From Rs1 sp000416275 (GTDB lineage: Bacteria > Pseudomonadota > Gammaproteobacteria > Pseudomonadales > Balneatricaceae), in the NCBI GenBank assembly GCA_965243635.1, contig OZ251574.1, positions 1,054,001-1,118,000 of the forward strand: DNA of 64,000 nt. Reading direction: 5' to 3'. Under the pieces are notes generated by a model. It saw only the letters and a program-made list of their open reading frames with translations. It was not told the origin of the DNA and made no database searches. The translations under genes were made by a program, and so were the position numbers. Below are positions 8,953 to 17,682 of the stretch, piece by piece (the first letter of the stretch is position 1; each line of letters starts with the position of its first letter).

Positions 8953-9471
8953 TTACTCCGAGCCTTGTCGCTGGCTTATTTCCAGTGCCAGTGGCTCTGG
9001 GCCAATTAGTTTGATATGTTGCTCTGGGCTGAGGGAAAGGTTGCTGCCGATGATGTCAGCGCTAATCGGAAGTTCTCTACAGCCCAAGTCTATTAGAGCA
9101 ACCAAGGTCACGGATGCGGGGCGGCCATAATCAAAGAGCTCATTCAAGGCCGCTCGAATAGTGCGTCCGGTTTTAATGACATCGTCGATTAAAATAATAT
9201 CTCGGTCTTGGGTAGAGCTGGGTAAATTTGATGGCTGCACCTTTGGGTCTAGGCCCACTCGGGTAAAATCGTCTCGATAAAATGAAATATCTAAGGTGCC
9301 CATGGGCTCAGTGATCGCTAAGTTATGATGCAGCTGCTCGGCAATCCAAATGCCTCCAGAGCGGATGCCGATAAAAAGCGGCGCCTGGATATTGTTTGTG
9401 GCTATTAATTTACGCAGTGACTCGGTCATTTGCAGAAGTAGCAAATCGACGTTGTGATTAGTGGCTGACAT
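8953..9471 (-). CDS. pyrR: Bifunctional pyr operon regulator / uracil phosphoribosyltransferase PyrR
   Basis: Type I phosphoribosyltransferase. The PRPP loop DIILIDDVIKTGRT lies at residues 91-104 of 172, with the flexible-loop SFYRDDFTRVG upstream. In Gram-positives PyrR binds pyr mRNA and attenuates transcription; in pseudomonads it sits first in pyrR-pyrB-pyrC' and affects pyr expression. Here it overlaps the end of ruvX by 14 bases and precedes pyrB by 2, so all are likely one transcript. No attenuator hairpin is visible between ruvX and pyrR. Confidence 0.93.
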   Translation of the reverse strand: MSATNHNVDLLLLQMTESLRKLIATNNIQAPLFIGIRSGGIWIAEQLHHNLAITEPMGTLDISFYRDDFTRVGLDPKVQPSNLPSSTQDRDIILIDDVIKTGRTIRAALNELFDYGRPASVTLVALIDLGCRELPISADIIGSNLSLSPEQHIKLIGPEPLALEISQRQGSE

Positions 9472-9928
9472 AATGGTCTTCCAAACGGCTGTGACTGGGA
9501 ATTCTAATATCGCTGTTGAACCAGCTTTGTAGGATCAATTGGGCGGCAATACCGTCGACCGATTCTTTGCGAAAGTTATTGCCGCCTCCGCGAGAGTAGT
9601 GAATTTGCTTGGCGTCGCGAGTGGATAAACGCTCATCGATTAAGAAGCAAGTCAACTGATAGCGGTCTTGAATGCGATTGGCAAAACGTCTCGCGCGGCG
9701 GGCCATTTCACTAATGCTGTCGTCCATGTTAATGGGGATGCCGACCACTAAAATAACCGGCTGCCACTCTTTAATTATCGCGTCTAATTGCTGCCAATTT
9801 GGCAGGCCTTCTCTAGCATTCACCGGAGGCAATTCAGTGGTAGACATGGTCAAAGTTTGGCCGCTAGCTACGCCTATGCGAGTTGTGCCGAAATCAAATC
9901 CTAGCACTTGTTGTGATTGTTGTTGCAT
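9458..9928 (-). CDS. ruvX: Putative pre-16S rRNA nuclease RuvX/YqgF
   Basis: RNase H-fold protein implicated in 16S rRNA 5'-end maturation. GFDFGTTRIGVA near the N-terminus holds the first catalytic Asp; VVGIPINMD and FLIDERLST follow, then DGIAAQLIL carries the last acidic residue. From the ATG at 9928 the product has 156 residues. A TTG at 9946 would add six; no good Shine-Dalgarno is seen for either, so the start is the weak point. It sits between yqgE and pyrR as in Pseudomonas. Confidence 0.93.
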   Translation of the reverse strand: MQQQSQQVLGFDFGTTRIGVASGQTLTMSTTELPPVNAREGLPNWQQLDAIIKEWQPVILVVGIPINMDDSISEMARRARRFANRIQDRYQLTCFLIDERLSTRDAKQIHYSRGGGNNFRKESVDGIAAQLILQSWFNSDIRIPSHSRLEDHYVSH

Positions 9929-9997
9929 GAAATAACTGTCTGTCAAATGAGAGTGTTTTTAAGTGGGGGCGACTAAATTAACAACATTGTCAGAGGA

Positions 9998-10567
9998 TTA
10001 TGCATTTCCGCTATGCGTTGTTAATGCGTTGAGCTCAACACCTATCAGGGAAGCTGCTGCTTGCATTTTGTCAGCTGCGGCTACGTTGAAGATTATATCT
10101 AAATTTACCGGGCAGTTTAACCAGAGATTGTCAATAATTTCAGTCTCTAGTTCAGCGGGCTTCCAGCCGATGTAGCCCAGTGCAATATGTGCTGTTTTAG
10201 GACCGTCGCCGATCGCCATCGCCTCTAAAATATCAACCGAGGAGGTCAGGCTTAATGCCTCGCTCACTTGATAGCTAGATAACCAGTCATCGTCGGGGTT
10301 GTGTGGGTGCAGGATAAAACCTCGATCATTTTGCACGTCGCCACCGCGATACACTGCTTGATTGGGGATTTTGTGATTAGTTTTTATCGCTAAATGTTGC
10401 AACATGGTTGCTAAATCCATGTCATATTCTTGGTTGAGGATAATCCCCATAGAGCCATATTCACCCTGATGGCAAATATAAATCAGTGTATTCTGATATT
10501 TGTGCTCGCCTAAGACCGGCATCGATATCAGAAAATTGTCTTTTAAATTGCTGTTAGGTTTATTCAT
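9998..10567 (-). CDS. yqgE: YqgE/AlgH family protein
   Basis: 189-residue member of the UPF0301 (YqgE/AlgH) family: the start LKDNFLISMP, GSMGIILNQ, VYRGGDV and ALGYIGWKP blocks are all present. Known in Pseudomonas as AlgH, once linked to alginate regulation, but the biochemical function is unsettled. The ATG follows GGAAAAG. Its place before ruvX is conserved across gammaproteobacteria. Confidence 0.93.
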   Translation of the reverse strand: MNKPNSNLKDNFLISMPVLGEHKYQNTLIYICHQGEYGSMGIILNQEYDMDLATMLQHLAIKTNHKIPNQAVYRGGDVQNDRGFILHPHNPDDDWLSSYQVSEALSLTSSVDILEAMAIGDGPKTAHIALGYIGWKPAELETEIIDNLWLNCPVNLDIIFNVAAADKMQAAASLIGVELNALTTHSGNA

Positions 10568-10643
10568 TCTTTTCCATTAAAATGTAACCATGAACTTAAA
10601 GGCCTTTGTATCCGAGTGAAAACGTTGCAAGCTTCTATTAGGT

Positions 10644-11633
10644 TTAGTATATGCGCGTAGTTTTCTCAAACTCAATCGTACGAATTATTTCCAAAATATC
10701 GGTGTTTTCACGCATTTTTGCTGAAAAAGGCTGAAACGGCGCTGCCAGTCTAATTATTTTTATCGCCCCATGGTCTAGAATTTGTTTGCCGGATGACTCT
10801 AAAATTTCGATTGATTGGATGCTCCCGTCGGCACGCATCGCAATCAGTAACCTAACCCTACCATACATTTTCTGTTCATTTGCCGCCTTAGGGTAATGAA
10901 TATTGCCGAGAGTTACAATACGTCTGCGCCAGTTTTCTAGGTAGGCGGCATCCTCATGGGACTTGGTTGACATAGTCGAGAGCACCCGTTTTTTGGGAGC
11001 ATTGGCCATTTTTTGTTTACGCAGGTTAATTTGAGATTTTAGTGCGACAATTTGTGCGGATAAGCTATTTTTTTGTCGGTTATTGGTGACGCTAGTGGCG
11101 GTGTTTTTTGGCTGCTTTAATAATTGTGTTTGCTGGGAAACTTCACTTATGATGACCTCGAAAATTGATATATTATTATTTTTAGCTTCAGGTGTTTGAT
11201 TTTTTACAGTATTTAATGGTGAATCGTTTTCTGCTTGGCTCGGATTTGCAATGTTTTGAGCGGGGGATAATCGCACTGCTGCCAATTGTCGATCGGATAA
11301 AAGTATTTTATGCTCAGCTTCGCCACTGCCTCGTTGGTCGATTTGTGCGAAAAAATCAGCCTCAGAGACTGTCTCCGTTGCTTTATATTGGGCGAGCGTT
11401 ACTTCAATACTAGAAGCTGTCGTTGAGTCAGTTGCCCAGCTAAAGCCAATACTTAGCAATATTAATGCATGCACTGCTAGCGCGATAAAAATGCTGTAGT
11501 TGAGACGGTTTTTAGAGTGGTAATTTAGCATCATGCCTGTTTCATTTGATCGCCAGAATTTAACTGTCGTTAATCGTTGATTTAATACCTGGTGTGCATC
11601 GATAGCGGTAACTGTGGCGAGCATTGGTCTCAT
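10644..11633 (-). CDS. tonB: TonB-family energy transducer
   Basis: Inner-membrane protein coupling the proton motive force to outer-membrane receptors or related machinery. From the ATG at 11633 (329 residues) there is a cytosolic segment, one signal-anchor helix (about 45-66, FIALAVHALILLSIGF), a linker, and the C-terminal TonB domain with YPKAA, GRVRLL and APFQPF. The frame continues upstream to a GTG at 11789, but that extra stretch is the translation of the inverted-repeat element at 11639-11798. The ATG at 11633 has AGGA, supplied by the element's last bases, at suitable spacing; an ATG at 11531 or 11534 just before the membrane helix is also possible. Conserved between yqgE and gshB, as in Pseudomonas PA0406. 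Confidence 0.85.
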   Translation of the reverse strand: MRPMLATVTAIDAHQVLNQRLTTVKFWRSNETGMMLNYHSKNRLNYSIFIALAVHALILLSIGFSWATDSTTASSIEVTLAQYKATETVSEADFFAQIDQRGSGEAEHKILLSDRQLAAVRLSPAQNIANPSQAENDSPLNTVKNQTPEAKNNNISIFEVIISEVSQQTQLLKQPKNTATSVTNNRQKNSLSAQIVALKSQINLRKQKMANAPKKRVLSTMSTKSHEDAAYLENWRRRIVTLGNIHYPKAANEQKMYGRVRLLIAMRADGSIQSIEILESSGKQILDHGAIKIIRLAAPFQPFSAKMRENTDILEIIRTIEFEKTTRIY

Positions 11634-11638
11634 TTTAT

Positions 11639-11798
11639 CCTGAATCCGTGACTTCAAAGTGAATACAGAGTGTAAGATATTGGTTTTACGGTGGAATTGA
11701 AAAATCTTAGCTGCACCCGTAGGTTCAGCGGGCATTTTTCTAACCGCTGTAGAATCAAGAGCTTGCGCTATGTGGTGCAGTGAAGTCACTGATTCAGG
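11639..11798. repeat. Inverted-repeat miniature element, complete copy (copy B)
   Basis: 160-bp element with terminal arms CCTGAATCCGTGACTTCA and the complement of CCTGAATCAGTGACTTCA (17 of 18 match). It is flanked by a direct repeat TTTAT (11634-11638 and 11799-11803), consistent with a 5-bp target duplication. The interior holds smaller inverted repeats (CCCG...CGGG) and no credible gene. It touches the predicted 5' end of tonB and is used here as the reference for the other copies. Confidence 0.85.
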
Positions 11799-11892
11799 TT
11801 TATATCAACATCGTAAATGCTGTTGCTGGCAATAGTCAAGCGGCTATCGCCAGGGCTCTTTAATTTTCAGCAGTGTGCATGTAAAATGCGAT

Positions 11893-11937
11893 CCTGTTTT
11901 GGAGGCTCCGCTGTTTTAGCAAGCCCGCCAAAACAGG
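11893..11937. terminator. Hairpin downstream of gshB
   Basis: Perfect 10-bp arms CCTGTTTTGG (11893-11902) and CCAAAACAGG (11928-11937) just after the minus-strand gshB stop. The loop is 25 bases and a T-run is absent, so its role as terminator is likely but not certain. Confidence 0.55.
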
Positions 11938-11942
11938 CTGAT

Positions 11943-12902
11943 TTACAGCGAGCGTGACAGCCAAGTTTTTTCAATTGCACTCATTAAATCACCGGCTATA
12001 TCTAAGCCAAATTGATCGTTCAGCTCGCGTATACAAGTGGGGCTAGTGACATTAATTTCAGTTAAATAATCGCCGATCACATCTAAGCCGACAAAAATTA
12101 AACCTAGCTCTCTTAACTTTGGGCCTATCTGCTGACAAATCCAGTGATCGCGCGGCGTCAGTTCGCGACCTTCAGCGCGGCCGCCGACGGCTAAATTACC
12201 CCTAGTTTCACCGTTGGTCGGGATTCTTGCGAGAGCATATGCTACTGGTTCGCCGTCAATCATCAAAATCCGTTTGTCGCCGTTAGCAATTTCAGGGATG
12301 AACTTTTGAGCCATGATCATCTCCGTATTATATTTGGTGACGGTTTCTAAGATAACGCCTAAGTTTACGCCGTCCTCTTGCACTCTAAAAATAGAAGTGC
12401 CACCCATGCCGTCTAAAGGTTTAAAAATGACATCGCGGTGTTTGGCATGAAAAGCCTTAAGCTGTTGGCTATCTTTGCTGACTAATACTTCAGGGCAGCA
12501 CTGTGGAAACTGGGTGGCAAACAATTTTTCATTGCAATCGCGAAGTCTTTGCGGAGGGTTAACCACCAGAGTGCCGAGGCGTTCCGCCATTTGCAAAATA
12601 TGCGTGCTGTACATAAATTCATTGTCAAAAGGGGGATCTTTGCGCATCAAAATGATGTTTAAACTGGCCAGTTCCAAGTTTTGGTACGGTTGGCGTTGAT
12701 ACCAGTCTTGCGGGTCTCTAGCGACCGTTAAAGGTGCCATCTGCGCCATCGCCACCCCATTCTCGATATACAAATGTCGCTGCTCCATATACCAAATTTC
12801 CCAACCTTTGTCTTGGGCCGCCCACAGCATCGCAAGGGAGCTATCTTTTGTGAAGCTAATGTCTTCAATTGGATCCATCACGATCCCAATTCTAATAGTC
12901 AT
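11943..12902 (-). CDS. gshB: Glutathione synthetase
   Basis: ATP-grasp ligase joining gamma-glutamylcysteine and glycine, cytosolic. The 319 residues show the N-terminal IGIVMDPI, the ATP-grasp segments FKPLDGMGGTSIFR and MIMAQKFIPEI, GDKRILMIDGEP, and the C-terminal metal-binding ITEINVTSPT region (read here as LTEINVTSPT). Length matches E. coli GshB (315-316). The ATG follows AAGGA. In Pseudomonas it is likewise next to tonB/yqgE. Confidence 0.97.
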   Translation of the reverse strand: MTIRIGIVMDPIEDISFTKDSSLAMLWAAQDKGWEIWYMEQRHLYIENGVAMAQMAPLTVARDPQDWYQRQPYQNLELASLNIILMRKDPPFDNEFMYSTHILQMAERLGTLVVNPPQRLRDCNEKLFATQFPQCCPEVLVSKDSQQLKAFHAKHRDVIFKPLDGMGGTSIFRVQEDGVNLGVILETVTKYNTEMIMAQKFIPEIANGDKRILMIDGEPVAYALARIPTNGETRGNLAVGGRAEGRELTPRDHWICQQIGPKLRELGLIFVGLDVIGDYLTEINVTSPTCIRELNDQFGLDIAGDLMSAIEKTWLSRSL

Positions 12903-13091
12903 GGTTGTGTCCTTAAGCTGATTATTTAGCAGGTTGTGAATTCAGTCGTCGCTGTGACTTGCTCGGAGGCTCCTTAACAAATATCTGTAATAACCCACTA
13001 GGGCTAATGATAGTGATTTTTGTTACCCGTAATTCTAGGGTAAGAGCTTTTATTATGGGGGGCTTATGCTGTGATGCAAGCGAGGATGTGA

Positions 13092-13820
13092 TTAATTAAG
13101 ATCTCCCCAAAGGTATTGTAGTATCGCCTGAGCTGCTATTGGCGCAGTTTCAGTGCGCATAACTCTAGGTCCAAGTGCCACAGGGTGAAAGCCATTGTCT
13201 ATAGCAAGCTGTACTTCTGCTTCTGTCAGTCCGCCTTCAGGGCCAATCAGTAATGCTACTGTTGCCGGCTGGTCAAATTCTGCCAGGCGTCTATCGGTGT
13301 GGTGATGCAGTACTAGCTTTAAATCAGTGTCACAGTCTTTAATCCACTGTGAAATTGCAAGCGCTGAGTTGATTGTAGGTACATCGGTGCGCAGTGATTG
13401 CTCGCAAGCGCTAATTGCCAGTTGCTGCCACTGTTGCTGTTTTTTTGTCAGGCGATCTGCTTTTAACTTGACCTCTGTGCGCTCGCTGATTAGTGGGGTT
13501 AAGCTGCGCATGCCCAATTCAGTGGATTTTTGCACGGCAAAATCCATGCGATCGCCCCGGGAAATTGATTGACCAATATCTATTTTTAACCGGCTGCTGC
13601 GCGAGGGGGAAGTGCTGGCGGTGATCTCGGCGCTAACCGCGCGTTTTTCGACCTTGCTTAGCGTGGCTTGATACTCATTGCCGTCGCCATTAAACAACAA
13701 AATATTATCCCCAGGTTTCATTCTTAATACCCGGGCAATGTGTTGCACTGCATCACTGTCTAACGCAAGCTGTGTATCGATGCTAATGGCAGTGTCTTGA
13801 TAAAAACGCGGGATTCTCAT
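13092..13820 (-). CDS. rsmE: 16S rRNA (uracil1498-N3)-methyltransferase
   Basis: SPOUT-class methyltransferase modifying U1498 of 16S rRNA. The 242-residue protein has an N-terminal PUA-like domain (RIPRFY, HIARVLRMKPGD) and the knotted SAM-binding domain with LIGPEGGLT (191-199) and LGPRVMRTETAPIAA near the C-terminus. It follows metK on the same strand with a terminator between, and precedes gshB. Confidence 0.95.
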   Translation of the reverse strand: MRIPRFYQDTAISIDTQLALDSDAVQHIARVLRMKPGDNILLFNGDGNEYQATLSKVEKRAVSAEITASTSPSRSSRLKIDIGQSISRGDRMDFAVQKSTELGMRSLTPLISERTEVKLKADRLTKKQQQWQQLAISACEQSLRTDVPTINSALAISQWIKDCDTDLKLVLHHHTDRRLAEFDQPATVALLIGPEGGLTEAEVQLAIDNGFHPVALGPRVMRTETAPIAAQAILQYLWGDLN

Positions 13821-13950
13821 AGCTTAAATATATCCATCAATTAGTAGTCTGAATGCAACAGAGGTCTTTGATATTGCGAAACTGAGGTTTGTTATAAGCT
13901 GAAAGCTAATAAGCTACAGTTATTAAGTAAGCAGCTTAGTTCGAACTGCC

Positions 13951-13988
13951 GCTAATAAAAAAGAGCAGTGCTGCTCTTTTTTATTAGC
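13951..13988. terminator. Bidirectional intrinsic terminator between rsmE and metK
   Basis: Perfect 18-bp arms GCTAATAAAAAAGAGCAG and its exact complement with only TG between them, so both strands have an A-tract, GC stem core and T-tract. On the minus strand it lies 44 bases after the metK stop. No plus-strand gene ends here, so the working direction is metK. Confidence 0.85.
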
Positions 13989-14031
13989 TTGGGAGTTTTT
14001 CTGTGTCGCTAGGGAGGTTGTTAAGAGATCC

Positions 14032-15222
14032 TTAGAGGCCCGCGTCAGCTTTAAGGGCTGCGGCTTTGTCGGTGCGCTCCCAAGTGAAAGTAGTGAAAGT
14101 GTCGTCATCTACAGTGACTTCAACAGGGGTTCTGCCAAAGTGGCCGTAGGCGGCTGTCACTTTGTACATCGGGTGTAACAGATCTAGCATTCGGGTGATG
14201 GCATTGGGACGTAAATCAAAATGTTGGTTGACCAGCGCGATGATTTTGCTATCACTGATTTTTCCCGTACCAAAAGTATTGATTGCCATAGAGGTGGGTT
14301 CAGCGACACCGATAGCGTATGAAATTTGTATTTCGCAGCGATCAGCCAAGCCTGCAGCAACGATGTTCTTGGCGACATAGCGACCAGCGTAAGCGGCTGA
14401 ACGATCGACTTTTGAAGGGTCTTTACCAGAAAAAGCACCGCCGCCATGGCGTGCCATGCCGCCGTAGGTATCAACAATTATTTTACGACCGGTAAGTCCG
14501 CAGTCACCCACTGGGCCGCCAATCACAAACTTGCCAGTAGGGTTGATGTGGAACTTTGTTTCAGCGGTTAACCACTGCTCAGGCAAGACCTGTTTAATGA
14601 TCAGTTCCATCACCGCTTCTTGTAAGTCACGGTGGGAGATGTCTGGATCGTGTTGCGTTGAAAGCACCACCGCGTCGATCGCGCAGGGCTTGCCGTTTTC
14701 ATAGCGAAAGGTCACTTGCGACTTTGCATCGGGACGCAGCCAAGGTAATAGCCCAGATTTGCGCGCTTCAGCTTGGCGCTCCATTAAACGGTGCGCATAA
14801 GTGATGGGGGCGGGCATTAGTACGTCGGTTTCGTTTGACGCATAGCCGAACATCAGGCCTTGATCGCCAGCGCCTTGCTCTTCAGAGCTGGCGCGGTCAA
14901 CGCCCTGAGCGATTTCAACAGATTGTTTGCCAATGATATTGATAATGCCGCAAGTGTTACCATCGAAGCCGACATCTGAGGAGTTATAGCCAATATCATT
15001 GATGACATTACGGGCTAAATCTTCTAAATCGACCCAGGCATTGGTGGTGATTTCGCCTGAAATAATGGCGACCCCAGTTTTAACCATGGTTTCACAGGCC
15101 ACCCGCGCGTATTTGTCTTTAGCTATAATGGCATCCAGTACCGCATCGGAAATTTGATCGGCTATTTTGTCAGGATGACCTTCAGAAACGGATTCTGAGG
15201 TAAAAAGATTGTATTCGCTCAT
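14032..15222 (-). CDS. metK: S-adenosylmethionine synthase
   Basis: Makes SAM from methionine and ATP; cytosolic tetramer. The 396 residues are slightly longer than E. coli MetK (384). Signature motifs GAGDQGLMFGYA (117-128) and GGGAFSGKD (260-268) are intact, as is the N-terminal SESVSEGHPDKIADQ. The ATG has AAGGT upstream. It is divergent from tkt, as in Pseudomonas and Cellvibrio relatives. No SAM or SAH riboswitch could be recognised in the 278-base divergent region. Confidence 0.98.
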   Translation of the reverse strand: MSEYNLFTSESVSEGHPDKIADQISDAVLDAIIAKDKYARVACETMVKTGVAIISGEITTNAWVDLEDLARNVINDIGYNSSDVGFDGNTCGIINIIGKQSVEIAQGVDRASSEEQGAGDQGLMFGYASNETDVLMPAPITYAHRLMERQAEARKSGLLPWLRPDAKSQVTFRYENGKPCAIDAVVLSTQHDPDISHRDLQEAVMELIIKQVLPEQWLTAETKFHINPTGKFVIGGPVGDCGLTGRKIIVDTYGGMARHGGGAFSGKDPSKVDRSAAYAGRYVAKNIVAAGLADRCEIQISYAIGVAEPTSMAINTFGTGKISDSKIIALVNQHFDLRPNAITRMLDLLHPMYKVTAAYGHFGRTPVEVTVDDDTFTTFTWERTDKAAALKADAGL

Positions 15223-15351
15223 GCTAGTGACCTTAATAAGTAATGTTGTAGTAGTGAGCAGTCACGCTGCTGTTGATCACTACTTTTTTAAGAAGCTTGA
15301 AAGAGGCACATTTTATATCGTCGAGTAAAATTTTTCAGGATTAAAAGCTAT

Positions 15352-15365
15352 ATTTTCATGAAAAT
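15352..15365. promoter_or_regulatory. Palindrome in the metK-tkt divergent region
   Basis: ATTTTCATGAAAAT is a perfect 14-bp palindrome midway between divergent metK and tkt. It could be an operator for a dimeric regulator, but in AT-rich DNA a match this short may arise by chance. Confidence 0.25.
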
Positions 15366-15500
15366 TTCCCCAATTAAAATGAATATTACTCACTTTGCGT
15401 TTTATTTGCGTTTTGCGATTGAAGCTGAGTCCATTCTGAGGGAAAATTGCGCTCTAAAATTTTGACTAATTAAAATGGGGTATTCCCCAGGAGTTAATGA

Positions 15501-17495
15501 ATGTCTGCTCGTAGAGAACTGGCAAATGCAATTCGCGCATTGAGTATGGATGCAGTACAAAAAGCTAAATCTGGTCACCCGGGAGCACCGATGGGTATGG
15601 CCGATATTGCTGAAGTGTTATGGAATGATTTTCTTAAACATAATCCTAGCAATCCCTCTTGGTATGATCGCGACCGTTTCGTGTTATCCAATGGACATGG
15701 ATCGATGCTGATCTACAGCTTGTTGCACTTGACTGGCTACGACGTTTCAATTGACGACATTAAAAGCTTCCGACAAATGCATGCCAAAACTGCGGGCCAT
15801 CCTGAATACGGATATTGCCCCGGCGTAGAAACAACTACTGGACCTCTGGGCCAAGGACTGAGTAACGCAGTTGGTTTTGCCGTTGCAGAAAAAACCTTAG
15901 CGGCGCAATTCAACCGTCCGGGTCACGAAATTGTTAACCACCACACTTATACTTTTATGGGTGACGGCTGCTTAATGGAGGGCATCTCGCACGAAGTGTG
16001 TTCACTGGCCGGTACTTTAGGTTTAGGTAAGCTAATCGCATTTTGGGATGACAACGGCATCTCTATCGACGGTAAAGTGGAAGGTTGGTTTACCGATGAT
16101 ACCGTGCAGCGCTTTAAAGCTTATGGCTGGCAAGTGATTGCTGATGTCGATGGGCACAACCCCGATCAAATTCGAGCAGCTATTGAAGCTGCTAAAGCAA
16201 ACACCACCCAACCCACGCTGATTTGCTGTAAAACAGTGATTGGCTTTGGCTCGCCAAATAAAGAAGGTACTGCCGGTTGTCACGGTGCGGCACTTGGTGA
16301 TGAAGAGGTAGCCTTGACGCGCAAGCGCTTAGCTTGGAAGCACGCTCCTTTTGAAATACCTGAAGATATCTATGCAGATTGGAATGCCGCTGCGGCGGGT
16401 TCGGTTGCGGAAAATGACTGGAATCAACAGCTTACTGATTACAAAACCGCCTACCCTGAATTGGCCGCTGAGTTGCTGCGCCGTTTAGCCGGGGACCTGC
16501 CAGCTGATTTTTCTGCAACTGCAGATGCTTGGATTGCTGAACTAGCGGAGAAAGGCGAGAGCATTGCCTCGCGTAAAGCGTCACAAAATGCGCTTAATCA
16601 CTATGGGCCGATGCTACCTGAATTTTTAGGTGGATCTGCGGATCTAGCGGGCTCAAACTTGACTAAGTGGTCCGGTGCCAAGGTTATAGATGGGCAAGAT
16701 GCCAGTGGCAACTACATTAATTACGGGGTGCGTGAGTTCGGTATGTCGGCGATTATGAATGGCCTGGCACTACACGGTGGCTTCATTCCCTACGGTGCTA
16801 CTTTCCTCGTCTTTATGGAATACGCTAGAAATGCACTGCGGATGGCGGCACTGATGAAGATTCAGGCCATCCACGTTTATACTCACGACTCTATTGGTCT
16901 GGGTGAAGACGGGCCGACTCACCAGCCGATCGAGCAGGTAGCCAACTTGCGGCACACGCCGAATATGAGTACTTGGCGTCCATGTGATGCGGTGGAGTCC
17001 GCTGTGGCGTGGAAGAAAGCGATCGAGCGCAAAGATGGGCCTACCGCGATGATTTTCTCTCGTCAAAGTTTAGCTCATCAAACTCGCACACCTGCGCAAG
17101 TGCAAGATATTGCAAAGGGTGGATACGTATTATCGGATAGCGCTGCTCAGCCAGAGTTGATCTTTATCGCCACCGGATCTGAAGTGGAGCTAGTTGTGCA
17201 AGCTGCTGATCTATTACGTGCTAAAGGTAAAAACGTACGAGTGGTTTCTATGCCCTGTACTGATTTGTTTGATGCTCAAGATGCCGCGTATCGTGAAGCG
17301 GTGTTGCCGGCAGCGGTCAGCGCACGAGTCGCTGTTGAAGCATTGCAAGCGGACTACTGGTACAAGTATGTAGGCTTAAACGGCGCGATAGTCGGCATGA
17401 CCACCTTCGGTGAGTCGGCACCTGCCGATCAGCTGTTCGAGCACTTTGGCTTCACCGTGGCAAACATCGTCGCCAGTGCAGAAGCACTGCTGTAA
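15501..17495 (+). CDS. tkt: Transketolase
   Basis: Thiamine-diphosphate enzyme of the pentose phosphate pathway, moving two-carbon units between sugar phosphates. The 664 residues match the family. The ThDP motif GDGCLMEG is at 154-161, preceded by SGHPGAPMGMA and followed by the pyrimidine-binding domain with EFGMSAIMNG and HDSIGLGEDGPTHQP. ATG is preceded by AGGAG. Followed by epd and pgk, the gapped operon order seen in E. coli and Pseudomonas. Confidence 0.98.
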   Translation: MSARRELANAIRALSMDAVQKAKSGHPGAPMGMADIAEVLWNDFLKHNPSNPSWYDRDRFVLSNGHGSMLIYSLLHLTGYDVSIDDIKSFRQMHAKTAGHPEYGYCPGVETTTGPLGQGLSNAVGFAVAEKTLAAQFNRPGHEIVNHHTYTFMGDGCLMEGISHEVCSLAGTLGLGKLIAFWDDNGISIDGKVEGWFTDDTVQRFKAYGWQVIADVDGHNPDQIRAAIEAAKANTTQPTLICCKTVIGFGSPNKEGTAGCHGAALGDEEVALTRKRLAWKHAPFEIPEDIYADWNAAAAGSVAENDWNQQLTDYKTAYPELAAELLRRLAGDLPADFSATADAWIAELAEKGESIASRKASQNALNHYGPMLPEFLGGSADLAGSNLTKWSGAKVIDGQDASGNYINYGVREFGMSAIMNGLALHGGFIPYGATFLVFMEYARNALRMAALMKIQAIHVYTHDSIGLGEDGPTHQPIEQVANLRHTPNMSTWRPCDAVESAVAWKKAIERKDGPTAMIFSRQSLAHQTRTPAQVQDIAKGGYVLSDSAAQPELIFIATGSEVELVVQAADLLRAKGKNVRVVSMPCTDLFDAQDAAYREAVLPAAVSARVAVEALQADYWYKYVGLNGAIVGMTTFGESAPADQLFEHFGFTVANIVASAEALL

Positions 17496-17506
17496 AGCGT
17501 ATCGCA

Positions 17507-17539
17507 GCCAACTTTAAAGTGTCGAGCTTTAGAGTTGGC
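17507..17539 (+). terminator. Hairpin downstream of tkt
   Basis: 13-base arms GCCAACTTTAAAG and CTTTAGAGTTGGC pair with one mismatch, 11 bases after the tkt stop. A second hairpin, GCTATCAG/CTGATAGC (17569-17596), followed by TATCTTTT lies 30 bases further on. Together they probably reduce read-through into epd. Confidence 0.6.
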
Positions 17540-17682
17540 CGCTATGAATCTTTGCAGTAATTAGCTTTGCTATCAGTTGAGCAATCCGCTGATAGCTATC
17601 TTTTCAAGCGTCGCTAAGGTTTGAAATGCTCTTAGAAACAATTTAATCAGATTTAAGTTCTGCCTATTTGAGAAAAATGCTC

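Noticed and set aside
11634..11789. N-terminal 52 residues of the longest tonB frame
   Set aside because: They are encoded by the inverted-repeat element and start at a GTG in its arm without a Shine-Dalgarno.
15223..15500. SAM or SAH riboswitch upstream of metK
   Set aside because: No conserved core of known SAM-sensing RNAs could be found on the minus strand.
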